Positions 1 to 10,400 of a stretch of 64,000 nt of DNA are shown piece after piece. The translations under genes were made by a program, and so were the position numbers. Positions within the stretch are counted from its first letter, which is position 1. Each line of letters starts with the position of its first letter. The DNA comes from Limnanthes douglasii subsp. nivea. Taxonomy: Eukaryota > Streptophyta > Magnoliopsida > Brassicales > Limnanthaceae. The notes beneath the pieces were generated by a model. It was not told the origin of the DNA. It saw nothing but the letters and a program-made list of their open reading frames with translations, and ran no database searches. The stretch covers positions 320,804,893 to 320,868,892 of the forward strand of contig JAUPFV010000002.1 of the NCBI GenBank assembly GCA_036936605.1. The letters run 5' to 3'.

Positions 1-430
1 ATAAACCAGGCAATAACCATAGGAAAATATATAAGACCAACCGTCACAACACAAAAGCTGAAACAATAACCATACTATAAAACATATATAGAAATTACCG
101 TTCGACAATGGCAATGAAATAAAAAAGATTTAGTCATACTACTATGCAACATATGTAGACAATGTCATTCAAAATTCCAAGCACATAAAGAATCAGAAAT
201 TCCTACTATGGGACTATATAGACAATGTCTTTTAGAACTCAAAAGAACTTGCATACAATTACTAATCCATGATATGAAACATGTATACAAAATGATCAAC
301 TAAACCAAAAATTACAAGATACTACGTACATATACATATAATCTTTTAGGAAACAAATTTAACCAAAAAAATACCATGATTTTAAAAGACAAGCGGTTAA
401 AAACTTCTGACGTAGCATTACCCTAGCCAT
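1..430. other. A+T-rich sequence, no gene seen
   Basis: No coding frame or RNA gene could be supported. The stretch lies 3' of the Transposase_24 pseudogene and may be the tail of the same element. Confidence 0.5.
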
Positions 431-1891
431 CCTTGTTGCCATATGTAAACCTCAGGCGTTTGGCCACCACAACATTTCTCCGGTTTCCTCAAACTGCACC
501 AGAGGGTAAAAATTAATGTAATAAAAACATTAACTTAATTTAACTTCAAAGTAATTAAACACTTACATGCTCCTTGATCCACCAGCATGATTCCCTGCCC
601 CGCTATAATGAGCTTTGCAGTTTCTCGAGTTTGTTTCCGACAGCTTCGTCTGGTTAGGACTACACCAGAAATTAACCCATGACTTCCATAATATTGGCCT
701 ATTTTTTAAGAAGGGTGACCGAACATTGATAAGCTCAGCTGATGGAAGCTGTAGGTTGGCTCTACTCAAGGCACTTCCTTTCATTCTAGCAACAAAATTC
801 TTGTAACAACTATTTAGTTGTTCCAAGAAGAACGTGTGGACAACATCACAATTGGTATCTTGTACAGTGTAGCATTCCTACAAACAAAAAAAAAATAAAC
901 CAGTTATTCAATTCCATAAATAATACATGGACAAATAATTATACGGTTATTACCTAAAATGCCTTTCACATATCAACCCTAAAACCAGGTGGTGTCTTCT
1001 CAAAAGTCTTCCAGAAGCTTGTAATCCGATACCTTATTTTATGTGTAAACCAGCGAGCAATATCATCTGGTCTTAGTCTAATACGAAACAAAAAATGAGT
1101 TTACCAAAAAATTAATAATACTTAAATACAAATAAATGTAGTTGTAAGTCACTAAGAAACTTGCATGTTCTCATAGATCCTGACGTGTTTACGGTCCAGA
1201 ATAAGCTTTGGTTAAGGTAGAGCATACCCACGACATTAGCAATGCTTCACCATTCCCTCTGGATACGCACCAATGTCTTGTTCCCTAGCTTCCTCTTGAA
1301 CATCACCAACATTCTCTTATTCCACTTCCTTTTGATTGGTGCCACCCTCCTGTTCCTCCACTTCCATTTGCTCGTCCGCGTCCTCATCAACATCTTCCCC
1401 CTCCTCTTCCCCTTCATCATCGTCTTCCACCTTATCTTCCACCTCATATTCCTCCTCATTAGCATCTTCATGCTCTTCTTCTTAACTCTGTTCAGATTCG
1501 TAGTCCTCAACTATACTTTGAGCAGGACGTTGCGAATAAGCGGAGATTCACCAGACTCTATCTCTGGTGAAGTGCTAAGACAAGTCCTAGATGCAGAAAC
1601 ATCCGCAGTGGACTGGCAGTCGAGTGGGAGTTGAAGTGGGAGTGGGAACGGGAGTGAGAGTTGGAGTGAGAGTAGAGATGGGAATTTTTTTCAGGTTGGT
1701 ATTCCGTCTTATTTGGAGACGAACAGTAGCTACCTCCCTAACAAAAGCTTTCTAGCTGGGGGTTTAGAGGATTTTTCATCACGGAGTTTGAGGGAACGAA
1801 TGCGAATTTGAGGCACCGAAACCAAAGGTAACTTCTTCTATTTATCTAACATGGATATTTTTCCTTTGAGATTTTTATTCTTACCAGCCAT
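431..1891 (-). pseudogene. Transposase_24 (ptta/En-Spm type) transposase pseudogene
   Basis: Read on the minus strand, the gene begins near 1891 with MAGKNKNLKGKISMLDK and then an in-frame TAG. A Pro/Ser/Thr-rich stretch (about 1700-1530) and a very Glu/Asp-rich stretch (about 1500-1250) follow. Next is a segment reading RPDDIARWFTHKIR (about 1075-1035). The best-conserved block is 826-563, with WKSWVNFWCSP followed by SETNSRN and an AGGSRS ending. That W..W..SP..SE.NR.NR..H.GGS pattern is what I know from PF03004 (Transposase_24) of plant CACTA-related elements. The frame ends at a GTAAGT donor near 570. An exon containing FEETGEM follows after a CAG acceptor (about 500-440). Several stops (1839, about 1728, 1325, 1255) and frame changes show that it is broken. 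The family call rests on pattern recognition, not on a search. Confidence 0.6.
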
Positions 1892-2928
1892 ACCTTCCAA
1901 AAACAATTTAAATTATTAAATAAAGCAATTTCAAACATTAAACACAATAACAACAACAAGCATATAGGGCTATCCACTATATGTACTCATTCTCATAAAA
2001 AAAAGTATTTTTTATACTTAAACTGTTGTATTTAAATTATTAGAAATGTACAAACAGCCTACATCAGCCTAAACACAACTACAAACAAAAACATCAACCC
2101 ATATATATGATATACAACATGATATTCATACATACTAAATCACTGACTCACAACATCAACACAATACATGAGTGTTAACACAAATTTATTGAATAAAAAA
2201 CACAATAGGAACAACATACTCACTAAATCACTGGCACAGTACATACTCACTAAATCACTGACTCACAACATTAACACAAGACATGAGTACACAAACTTAC
2301 TGAATCACAAATACAACATTAACACATACTCTCTAAATCACTAACATAATACATACTCACTAAATCAATGAATCACAACATAAACACAATACAATATCCA
2401 TGTTAGATTTATAACTATAATTTGGATTCAAACAGAGTACTAACACAATAGAGTCACATTTAGAACATAAATGGAGCAAAATACTTAAACTAATATGTTA
2501 AGACAATCAATACATGTTAATGATAGATCGTATTCTTCCTTACAACCTTGCTGCAACCCACATTCCTACAACAGACAAGCATATTGTTAACAAGCAACAA
2601 CAACAATATATTAACAGACAATAAACAAATGTAAACTGAAAAAAAAAACCTAAGTCACTCACTATTACCGTATATATGAAGCTTAACACTAAAATTCATA
2701 GAAAAAATATTACCTCTAATCAACAGAGTGTACACTTCCTTTAGAGAAGACTTCTGCTTCTGTAAAGAGACAATGAGCAAGACTCTGGTCAACAAACTGT
2801 AGTAAATAAAATTTAAAAAATACAGTGGAAAATACAAGTCTTCTGTTAGACAGTCATTACATGTTGTCAATACTATTTCTAATGAACAAATTGATGCAAC
2901 CCACCTTCCTGTAAGAGACAAGTTAAGT
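1892..2928. other. Repeat-rich flank of the Transposase_24 gene
   Basis: No gene seen. It lies directly upstream of the minus-strand transposase start and holds short imperfect direct repeats. One pair is at about 2550-2580 and 2893-2920, sharing a core like TGCAACCCAC.TTCCT. It could be the subterminal region of the element, but the N gap hides the end. Confidence 0.45.
2128..2400. repeat. Imperfect tandem repeats, CTCACTAAATCACTGA units
   Basis: The phrase ACTCACTAAATCACTG recurs with variants at about 2135, 2217, 2247, 2325 and 2355. It is often followed by CTCACAACATTAACACAA and an ACATGAGT. Spacing is irregular. Subterminal repeat arrays of this look are common near CACTA ends, which fits the neighbouring transposase fragment; that link is inference. 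Confidence 0.5.
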
Positions 2929-3028
2929 NNNNNNNNNNNNNNNNNNNNNNNNNNNNNNNNNNNNNNNNNNNNNNNNNNNNNNNNNNNNNNNNNNNNNNNN
3001 NNNNNNNNNNNNNNNNNNNNNNNNNNNN
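2929..3028. other. Assembly gap (100 N)
   Basis: Exactly 100 unknown bases. The left edge of the gypsy LTR that follows is hidden by it. Confidence 0.99.
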
Positions 3029-4603
3029 CTAAAAAATATTATTTTTTTATTTTATTTATTTTTTTTCTAATTTTTTTATTTTGATTCTTATATAATTTTA
3101 TTTTTTTATCATATGACTACTCTTATATAATTTTGGCTCTTATTATGTTGTTTGTTTTCTCTTTCGTTTTAGTTTTTGTGGCTATGTAATTTATTTTCAC
3201 TTTTGTTATCTCGACTATCTCGTAACAGTGTTCTTTTTAATTTTTACAGCGTATTTTGTTGGACACTACGGAAAATGTTAAGTTTAAAATGTGGAGTTAA
3301 CATAATTATAGTTTAAGTAACATTATAACAATTTTAAGATCTCTTGCGGATCTATATGTTATAGAATCTTAGAAATTTAACTTAATTCTAAGTGTATTCT
3401 TGCTAAGTTCGAAAACTGATAATTGTACTTTTATATATTTATTTGATTATATCCTAATCATATTATTATTTTTTGTTTAGGATTAAAATTATGAAAAGAT
3501 ATGAATACGTTGTGAATATAATATTTTGCATCAAAATTAATACTTTGATATAATATATTCTTCATATATAGTAGTTGGCATATAAAAAAATAAAACATGA
3601 ATTTTTTTCATAATACTTTATTGAATAAGGAGCTCTCGTGTCGAATAAACCTTTATGTATCTTTATGTATCGTGTTTAGAATTTTAGCTGGACTAAATTC
3701 AATTATTAAATGTTTCATAGTATTTTAACACCTAATACTCACCTACTATAGTGAAAGATATTGACAGGACATTTTATAAATGAATTAGTTAAAGAGAATT
3801 TTAAAAAACTAAATATTACATAAATCACACGAATTTATTTAAAAATTAATGTGTTTATTCCGAATTTATATATCATTTGGGATGTTTACCAGCTAACGCT
3901 CTTAACGAAATAGTTTGAGAATAATTGTCACATGGATACATAACACTAATTGAATACAAATTAGATGACTTTGTTTATTAAAAGAAAATGTTCAAAAGTA
4001 TGCTACTTTAATAATATTATGTTTGTTTAAATATAAAAAATATTAAATATATATTATCTCGAAACAAATATTAGAACATATGATCTAATTGTCTATGGTA
4101 GGAGACTAGATATAGCTTCATCTATACAATAAGGTAGTATATTTGAGATCGAAAAATGATATTATTAGTCTTAAGGGAATATGATTTTGAGAAAAGTTTA
4201 AATGCTTATACTAATTAGATGTATAAATAATCTGGTTTATGTTCAATAATCATATATCCATTTATTATTTGATTTAAGTGCATTTTATGATTAATTTCTT
4301 AATTTATTTTTTTCAAAGAATAAATCTAATTTTAAAATCAAACAAATCGACACATAGATCGTATTTAAATAAACAGTAAAAATAATAATAAAAAGAATTA
4401 AAATTATTTAGTTCGATATGTAGGTCGTTAAATATTTATCATTAGTTGATGATATTTGTACGCCTTATAAATTATATCATCAATTTTTTAGAATCTTTCT
4501 TGAATTATTGCAACATTTTAGAATGGAAAACATTAAGCTTATATATTGTTGTTTAGGTTAGATCATATATGTAATCTAATTCAATATCGTTTGATTTAAA
4601 AAT
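3029..4603 (+). repeat. 5' LTR of gypsy copy A (left part)
   Basis: It aligns by eye with 47385-48874 over its whole length, for example the shared run TTTGTTTTCTCTTT near 3150 and 47430 and GGTTAGATCATATATG near 4557 and 48824. In copy C this sequence ends about 90 bp before a gypsy-type primer-binding site, so it is LTR. The Mutator element interrupts it at 4603, and it resumes at 15715. The true left end lies in or before the N gap. Confidence 0.7.
4595..4603. repeat. 9-bp target-site duplication, left copy
   Basis: TTTAAAAAT, identical to 15715-15723. The empty site occurs once, at 48866-48874, in paralogous gypsy copy C. A 9-bp duplication is the Mutator superfamily hallmark. Confidence 0.92.
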
Positions 4604-4760
4604 GGGAAATTGTACTTAAAGTACCCACTCAACTATTCAATTGTCACTTACCACCCAAGGTTTGATCAATTGTTACTTAATACCCAACTCAACTACCTTA
4701 TTGTCACTTACAACCTAATTTTATTTTAATACCCTAACTACCCTTAACTCACCATATAAA
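4604..4760 (+). repeat. Left terminal inverted repeat of the MULE
   Basis: It pairs with the reverse complement of 15585-15714. Shared stretches include TACCCACTCAACTAT near the tip and GTTACTTAATACCCA further in. The repeats are diverged, with several mismatches and indels. The inner edge holds a TATAAA box at 4755-4760. Confidence 0.85.
4755..4760 (+). promoter_or_regulatory. TATA box for the transposase gene
   Basis: CCATATAAACC, about 845 bp upstream of the transposase ATG and at the inner edge of the terminal repeat. A transcript starting near 4785 would have a short leader exon to 4899, a GTTTGT donor at 4900 and an acceptor TTGTCCAG ending at 5592, so the 5'-UTR intron would be 693 nt. 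The transcript model is inferred. Confidence 0.6.
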
Positions 4761-5288
4761 CCTTATATTTCTGTTTTCTTTCTATGTTTTTCTAGCTTTT
4801 TGAAGATTTGAATTTGTTAGCCGCTCTAATCACCTAACCCTACCAACCACCACGAGCTGGGTTGAAATCACATTTTCCGGTGATCGGAAGCTGCTAAAGG
4901 TTTGTTTCTTTATGTAGGTTGTTGTGTTAGTCCTGTCTAACCTCTGTTTTATACGTACAGGAGTTGATCGTCGCTTTTTGGAATCTTATAGCTTACAAGT
5001 AATCGTGTTGCGAGTTTTTTAGGTAATTACCTACCGATTTCGAAGTTTTTTATTGGTTTTCTCTGTTGGAATAGGTTCTATTCTACTGTTTTTAGATGTC
5101 ATTGCCTGATTTCGAGCTTTCCTCTATTTTTTTTTTGTTATAGTGATCTGTTATTGTTTAGTTAATATTGTTCGTTATATAGTTATGTCCTTGTTTTCTG
5201 ATGTTATATTCTAATTTGGTAGTGCTTTAGTTTTGTCGTGAATGTGTAGATTACAAGTTTTTAGGTCAGCTAGAGTATTGTATTTCGA

Positions 5289-5576
5289 AACAAATATCAG
5301 GACCGGTGGTACATAGGAATATCAGGACAGGAGGCGAATAGCTCTATATAGATACACACAATTCGCAAGATAGGATGCGAATTGTTTGATGGTGCAGTAA
5401 ATAATTTGCACATAGTTTTTGTGACTAATAACAAATATCAGGACTTTTTTACATACAAATACCAGGACAAGATGCGAATAGATCGTTGTAGGTATACACA
5501 ATTCGCAAGATAGGATGCGAATTGTTTGATGCAGTAGTAAATAATTTGCACCTAGGTTTTGTGACTAATAACAAAT
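5289..5576 (+). repeat. ~140-bp tandem duplication in the transposase 5'-UTR intron
   Basis: Two head-to-tail units, about 5289-5430 and 5431-5576, each run from an ACAAATA(T/C)CAGGAC phrase to TTTGTGACTAATAACAAATA. Each holds one complete palindrome TTCGCA-AGATAGGA-TGCGAA (5362-5381 and 5502-5521) and one extra half-site (about 5335 and 5475). The units differ at several positions, so the duplication is not recent. Confidence 0.8.
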
Positions 5577-5600
5577 AACTTGTATTGTCCAGGTTAAGAG

Positions 5601-8164
5601 ATGTCTAAATCACGAGTTTGTATTTTTAAATATGGTCACCAAACTGCAATTGTGCCTTTCACGGAGTTTGAAAGCTTCGAAAGTATCCAAGCTTATGTAG
5701 AGGACACATGGGAGGAGCTTGCCACAGGTGAGTACCTAATTACTTACTCCTGCGGGGATCACAATACTTGTTTCTTTAATAAACAGAATGATTTTGTTGG
5801 GTTGGTGTTATATCTTGATTTGGAGCGTTTAAAACGGGTTAGTTTTCTCATAGAACAACACGTCTTCGATAAGGGTTCTGGTAATAAAAGTTCTGTTGAT
5901 AAGAGCTCTGGTGGTAAGGATTGTGGTGTAAAGCGTAAAGAGCGTAGCTTGATTTTGGGAGAACCATCTCTTGATCAACTAGTTAGCGGGGATAGTAGTA
6001 ACGGTTTAGTTATTTCTGATCAGAGGAAAAAACAACTTGCTCCTGCTAGTTGGGCTGATGCTATTAGAGGAGTGGGTCAAGATTTTGAAGAAGGTGATGC
6101 CGGTCTGAGGGTATCTTTGTGCAAGTTTGCGTTAGAGCATGGTTTTTCTTTCAAATACCTGCACACAACAAATAAGATCACTGCTTATTGTGAAAATAAG
6201 CTCACAAGCTGGTGCAAATGGAGGGTTTATGCATCTATTGACTCAAGCACCGGCCTTATGACAATCAAGAAGTATGTCTCGTACCATACTTGCAGTCCTG
6301 TTTTCTCCCAGAAGCATAAGCATAAGCGGCACAGGCATTTGACATCAGATTTGATTGCAGAGGAAATTCAGGATTCTCTCCGGACCTGCCATTCGTTGAC
6401 AGCCAAAACCATACAATCGACTGCCAAACAAGATTACGGTCTTGACATCTCTTATTGTTTATCATGAAATGCTTTAGAGAAGTCTAGGAGGGGAGTTTTT
6501 TGAGATAGTTCAAGTTCTTTTAGTTTACTAAGCGGATACTTCAAACGCTTGAAGAGCCAGGATATTACTTCAGACTGCCAGTTGGAGTTGTCAGCTGGAA
6601 ACCGAATCAAGCGCTGTTTTGTAGCATTCGGTTCGTCCCTTAGTGGTTTTCATTCATGCCGTCCAATGTTGTTTGTCGATGGAACCCACTTATATGGCAA
6701 GTACAAGGGTACATTGCTCACTGCTGTAGCAAAGGACGAAAACAACGGTTGGTTACATTTATCTAGTTAATGAACGATGTTTTTGTGTGAAAATGCTGAT
6801 GCACTTCGCAACATGTGATGCGAATTAAGCAGTGTTGTGATCCTCACATTTCGATGTGATGCGAATTAAGCAGCATTTGAGGCTGCGAATTATGTATTGT
6901 GCTGAGTAAACTGTACTTACATCGCAGCTTGAGTTAGGTATTATTTAAAGTTGTGACAAACAATTCGCATGACAAGCTGCGAAATATTTGCATGAGCAAT
7001 TAAAATGTCACACATATTTCGTATGACAAGCTGCGAATTGTTCCAGGACAGCATGCGAATTGTTTACAATTTTTAAACGTTTGCATACTGTTGTAGTCTT
7101 CATTTGATCTGCTTTTTTCCAGGACTATTCCCTGTTGTTGTTGTTGTAGTTAGCATTGAAGATTGGGACAATTGGATGTGGTTTTTGGGGTGTTTGAAAC
7201 CACATTTGCTGGATCGTCAGATCACATTTATTTCAGACCGTCATTCTGGTATTGTTAATGCTGTTTCTGTCTTGTATCCAAACAGCTATCATGCGTACTG
7301 TTATTTCCATCTCATGCAGAATTTGAAAGCCAAACTGGAACATACTAACAGGGAGTATAAAAAAAGATGTTGAGTTTCTTCCACCGTCTTGCTTATGCTC
7401 CCAGTCAAGAGCTTTTTAAAGATATACGAACAGGTTTTCTATGTGAAGGTGGTGAGAGAATGAGTGATTTTCTTGCACTTTTACCCCCTGAAAAGTATGC
7501 GCAGGCTTACGTAAAAGGGAAGCGATACGGCTCTATGGCTTCTACCGTAGCTGAATCATTTAACAATCAGATTAGAAAATATTGCGGCTTACCAATTGTT
7601 GAGTTTATTGATTGGATTAGAATCTTACTTATGACTCAAGTTTCACGGAGATGCGAAGAAGGTCTCAGCTGGAGTACTAATTTGGTTCCCGAGTACGAGA
7701 AGAAGCTAAAGCAGAATGTTGACATGTGCCGAAGTTGGGTAGTACGTAAGTCCTCTTCCGCCATGTTCCAAGTCTTTTCGAATCCTGTGGCTATTGTTAA
7801 TCTGTTGGATTTCAAATGTTCATGCGGATCATGGCCACAACAGTGTTTTCCATGTGCTCATGCTCTAGCAGCATTACAATACACCGACCAAGATCCATTG
7901 ACTGTAATAGAACCCTTCTTTACGGTTAAGAATTACAGGGAAAGTGACTCTTTCAGCATACCAGCTATAACTGATTTCGGCGAAGGGTCCAGCGCTAACG
8001 ATCCTTCTTTTGTTGAAGTTCTGCCTCCGAACGTTAAGAGACGCTCCGGAAGGCCTAAGAAAAAGAGAATCCCTTCTAGAGGAGAAATCTCAACCAAGAA
8101 GTTAAGATGTGGCCGATGTTCGAAATCAGGCCATAACCGGAGGACTTGTGATGTTCCAGTTTAA
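5601..8164 (+). pseudogene. MURA-type Mutator transposase, broken
   Basis: It starts ATGTCTAAATC right after a 5'-UTR splice acceptor. Residues 1-288 (5601-6467) end in a MuDR N-terminal DNA-binding-like region (about 170-285, KFALEHGFSF, CKWRVYAS, HTC). At 6465 the frame hits TGA where Trp is normal for this region, and the next ~80 bp are frame-disrupted. The DDE domain restarts by 6549. The first catalytic Asp is in FVDGTHLYGKYKG (codon 6678-6680) and the second in ISDRH (7236-7238), with YCYFH after it. A 375-nt intron (6748-7122) splits a Gly codon and joins DENNG to LFPVV. A 7-A run at 7359-7365 carries a frameshift. Domains beyond it are a SWIM zinc finger (CSCGSWPQQCFPCAH, about 7818-7862) and a CX2CX4HX4C knuckle (about 8107-8150). 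Everything needed is present except an open frame. Confidence 0.9.
6748..7122 (+). other. Transposase intron packed with TTCGCA/TGCGAA sites
   Basis: The donor is GTTGGT and the acceptor TTTTTTCCAG; joining them keeps the DDE domain in frame (phase 1, GGA Gly). It holds palindromes at 6805-6824 and 6964-6983, a variant at 7018-7037, and at least four single half-sites. The donor is a weak match to GTAAGT. Confidence 0.7.
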
Positions 8165-8279
8165 GGTCAATTCTGGTTGGCCATATCACATTTATTTTTG
8201 TATAATAGTTATTGTTCTGTACAGCAAACTAAACATTTGTACATTCCTGTGTGTTTGTATTTTCTATTATTGGAGTTGT

Positions 8280-8640
8280 AAGCATTTCGCATCCTGTGTT
8301 GCGAATTATGTACAATATGTTGATGTATTGTTACAAACATCTATCAGGACTACATGCGAATTATGTACAATTATGTGAAATTTCAACAGGATGCGAATCG
8401 CTAGTAAAATCATATCAAACATTTATCATATCTTACGTTTCGCATGATAGGCTACAAATTAGGGCCATAATTGTGATGCGAATGGAGATCAATTAAAGTG
8501 CTGATATTTGTCATATGGTAAGCTGCGAATTGTGATTTAATAAAAATACCAGGATATTCAGTAAGGTTCAAAATAAGTAATATAGCATGTTAACATGCGA
8601 ATGATGTGCAAAATATATTTGGATGCGAATCCTTTATATC
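8280..8640 (+). repeat. Motif cluster downstream of the transposase
   Basis: One full palindrome (8286-8305, spacer TCCTGTGT), a decayed one (8439-8458, second half TACAAA) and about seven single TGCGAA half-sites (near 8353, 8393, 8476, 8524, 8597, 8625) lie between the transposase stop and the small minus-strand gene. Confidence 0.85.
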
Positions 8641-8862
8641 ATTGAAACTCTGTAAACAAGTTGAATTACAAAAAGGAGGATTACAATATTTCCAGAACTA
8701 ACAACTGTTTACACATATCACTACAAGCTACTGGTGCTAGTTAGTTGCATTTCAAAAAAACAAAAAACAAAAAACAAAAACCAACTCTAGCAGTTGGTAG
8801 AGGATTCATCACCAATTGTTTCCTCTTTCTCCTCTTTGTGCTGATCATCTTTGTCTTTCTCC
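8641..8862. other. Convergent 3' intergenic segment
   Basis: It lies between the ends of the transposase (plus) and the small gene (minus). It includes an A/C-rich run at 8754-8780 that reads as a poly-A/T-like tract. No motif copies seen from about 8640 on. Confidence 0.4.
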
Positions 8863-9174
8863 TCATTCTCTTCCACTTTCTTTCTCTTCCACTTTCTCTT
8901 CAGCTTCAATATCTACGTCCATCATGCTTAAAAATTTTGTCCTTGATGGACCAGCTTCGTCTTCCCTCTTCCTTTTGTTGTTTTGAACCTCTGTCGTTTG
9001 AGGTTGCACCTGTTCTGGCTGAGGTGCAGCAGGAAGCATTGGAACCTGTTCTGGCTGAGGTTCAGCAGCAACCAGTGGAACAGCTTCCACTGGTTGAGAG
9101 TCAGCAGAGTAATAGTCATCATACATGTCTAGTTCGAAGACAGAGACTGGGCTGGGGGGTGGTACTGCTGGCAT
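8863..9174 (-). CDS. Small acidic, proline/glutamine-rich nuclear-type protein of the MULE
   Basis: An intact frame of about 103 residues begins MPAVPPPSPVSVFELDMYDD. It continues through two imperfect repeats of PQPEQV(P/Q) (about residues 41-58), a basic cluster NKRKRE (about 68-73) that looks like a nuclear localisation signal, AGPSRTKF, and an acidic tail (MDVDIEAEEKVEEKESGRE). An in-frame TAG lies upstream, so the start is at 9174 (or a TTG two codons earlier). A TATA box at 9368-9380 and a CT-rich leader precede it. I do not recognise a domain. Composition suggests a nuclear adaptor or regulator encoded by the element. It is the only gene in the element that I could read without a break. 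It could also be an orphan exon, but no splice acceptor is needed to explain it. Confidence 0.55.
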   Translation of the reverse strand: MPAVPPPSPVSVFELDMYDDYYSADSQPVEAVPLVAAEPQPEQVPMLPAAPQPEQVQPQTTEVQNNKRKREDEAGPSRTKFLSMMDVDIEAEEKVEEKESGRE

Positions 9175-9180
9175 GATCAA

Positions 9181-9540
9181 CTCATCACTCTAGTTAACGG
9201 TTAAGGATGACCAGGAGTCACCCAGAGAACCGAGTGAACCAGAGTTTGAGTATGAGGTGGTTTTTGTGGTGGTGGAAAAAGATATGACTATTTGAATTCG
9301 AAGAGAAGAAGAGGTGTTTTTAAAAAAATATAGAGTTTGGTGTAAAGTTAGCCTTTGGTTACTAGAGGTATTTATAGGGAAGGAGGTAATCATTACATAG
9401 CCTCCATGTCCAATCAGCATTTAATGAATTATGTACTTGATTAGATTGTTTTTTGTGTGCTCAATGGAGAAAACGTTTACCAAGGCATAAGCCACAGCCT
9501 ATTCGTATCCTTGAACTTTGTATTTTTAATTTTTTATTTA
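9181..9540 (-). other. Leader and promoter segment of the small gene
   Basis: From the TATA box down to the ATG, the minus strand is CT-rich (about 9330-9250), typical of plant 5' leaders. Upstream (9385-9540) I see no gene and no motif copies. Confidence 0.45.
9368..9380 (-). promoter_or_regulatory. TATA box for the small minus-strand gene
   Basis: CCCTATAAATACC on the minus strand, about 195 nt upstream of the ATG at 9174. Confidence 0.6.
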
Positions 9541-9775
9541 TGCACCAGGCTGCGAACTGGTTTTAAGCTGGTATACCAGGCTGCGAACTGTGGTGTAGTG
9601 ATAACCATCTATCAGGTTAGGCTGCGAACTATTTGATGATAAGTTAGGCTGCGAACTGTTCATACAGGTTAGGCTGCGAACCGTTCATACATACCAGAGA
9701 TTTGCTGCGAATTATTTGGTTGGAATTAATCGAGTATTAATCAACCCTTATATATCAGGTTATGATGCGAACCAT
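9540..9775 (+). repeat. Irregular tandem array of GGCTGCGAAC half-sites
   Basis: Seven half-sites in one orientation (near 9549, 9584, 9621, 9651, 9675, 9704, 9764). Most are preceded by CAGGTTAG or ACCAG and several are followed by TGTTCATACA. The pitch is about 25-37 bp. It lies between the 3' end of the protease gene and the promoter of the small gene. No paired palindrome occurs here, unlike in the introns. Confidence 0.85.
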
Positions 9776-10189
9776 AAGCTAAGGAATATTCAAAATTCTA
9801 AAGAAGTAATTTGTTTATGTATGGACAACAAAACTAAAAATTACAACATATGTATTTACAAGAAACAGATGTATTTACAAGCAATACACGAATCAGCCAT
9901 ATGCGATGCGGTCTTTGTCATTTAAAAAGTAATAAAACATTGCTCTGAAAGCAGTTACCATATCTGCATCGTATTTTTTCTGCACTGATCCATGCTCAAT
10001 AACATCTCTTGCATATTTGCAGACAAAGATACCACAGTCCACGGTGCCTCGCCTTTGTTGTGGGATGCCTCTTTCCACTTTCACCTTCCACCCTATATTA
10101 TATTTAGGTAGGAATCCTCTATCCAACAATAATTGATCTGTGTATAATAATTAGTGTTAGGAATAAGCACAAAAACAAAAACAGTTGGT

Positions 10190-10400
10190 GACATACAATT
10201 CGTATCTTAGGCTACGAACTATATGACAATGAATCCAACATAATTCGCATCTTAGGCTGCGAATTGTATGACAACAAATCTAACATGGGCATGTCACACG
10301 ATTCGCATCATATGCTGCGAATCGATTTATGGATAGGCTTCGAAAAAACAATTGATTTACTCACAATTCGCAGCATACCAGATCACAGTTCGCAGCATGC
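10190..10400 (-). repeat. Motif cluster in protease intron 9
   Basis: Palindromes at 10244-10263 and 10302-10321, a symmetric variant TTCGTA-N8-TACGAA at 10199-10218, and half-sites at about 10364 and 10388. The intron runs 10447-10138 (310 nt). Confidence 0.85.

Noticed and set aside
1242..1634. Plus-strand Leu/Phe-rich ORF resembling a membrane protein
   Set aside because: It is the complement of the Glu/Asp-rich segment of the Transposase_24 pseudogene. Strings of GAG/GAA on one strand always read Leu/Phe/Pro on the other.
3029..4603. The 5' flank of the MULE as part of the MULE
   Set aside because: It recurs without the MULE at 47385-48874, and the 9-bp duplication separates them.
7104..7373. 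ORF start at 7104 as a separate gene
   Set aside because: It is the continuation of the transposase after a 375-nt intron; the true exon start is at 7123.
9540..9775. The half-site array as a simple microsatellite
   Set aside because: The unit pitch varies and the same half-site recurs kilobases away in paired form, so slippage alone does not explain it.
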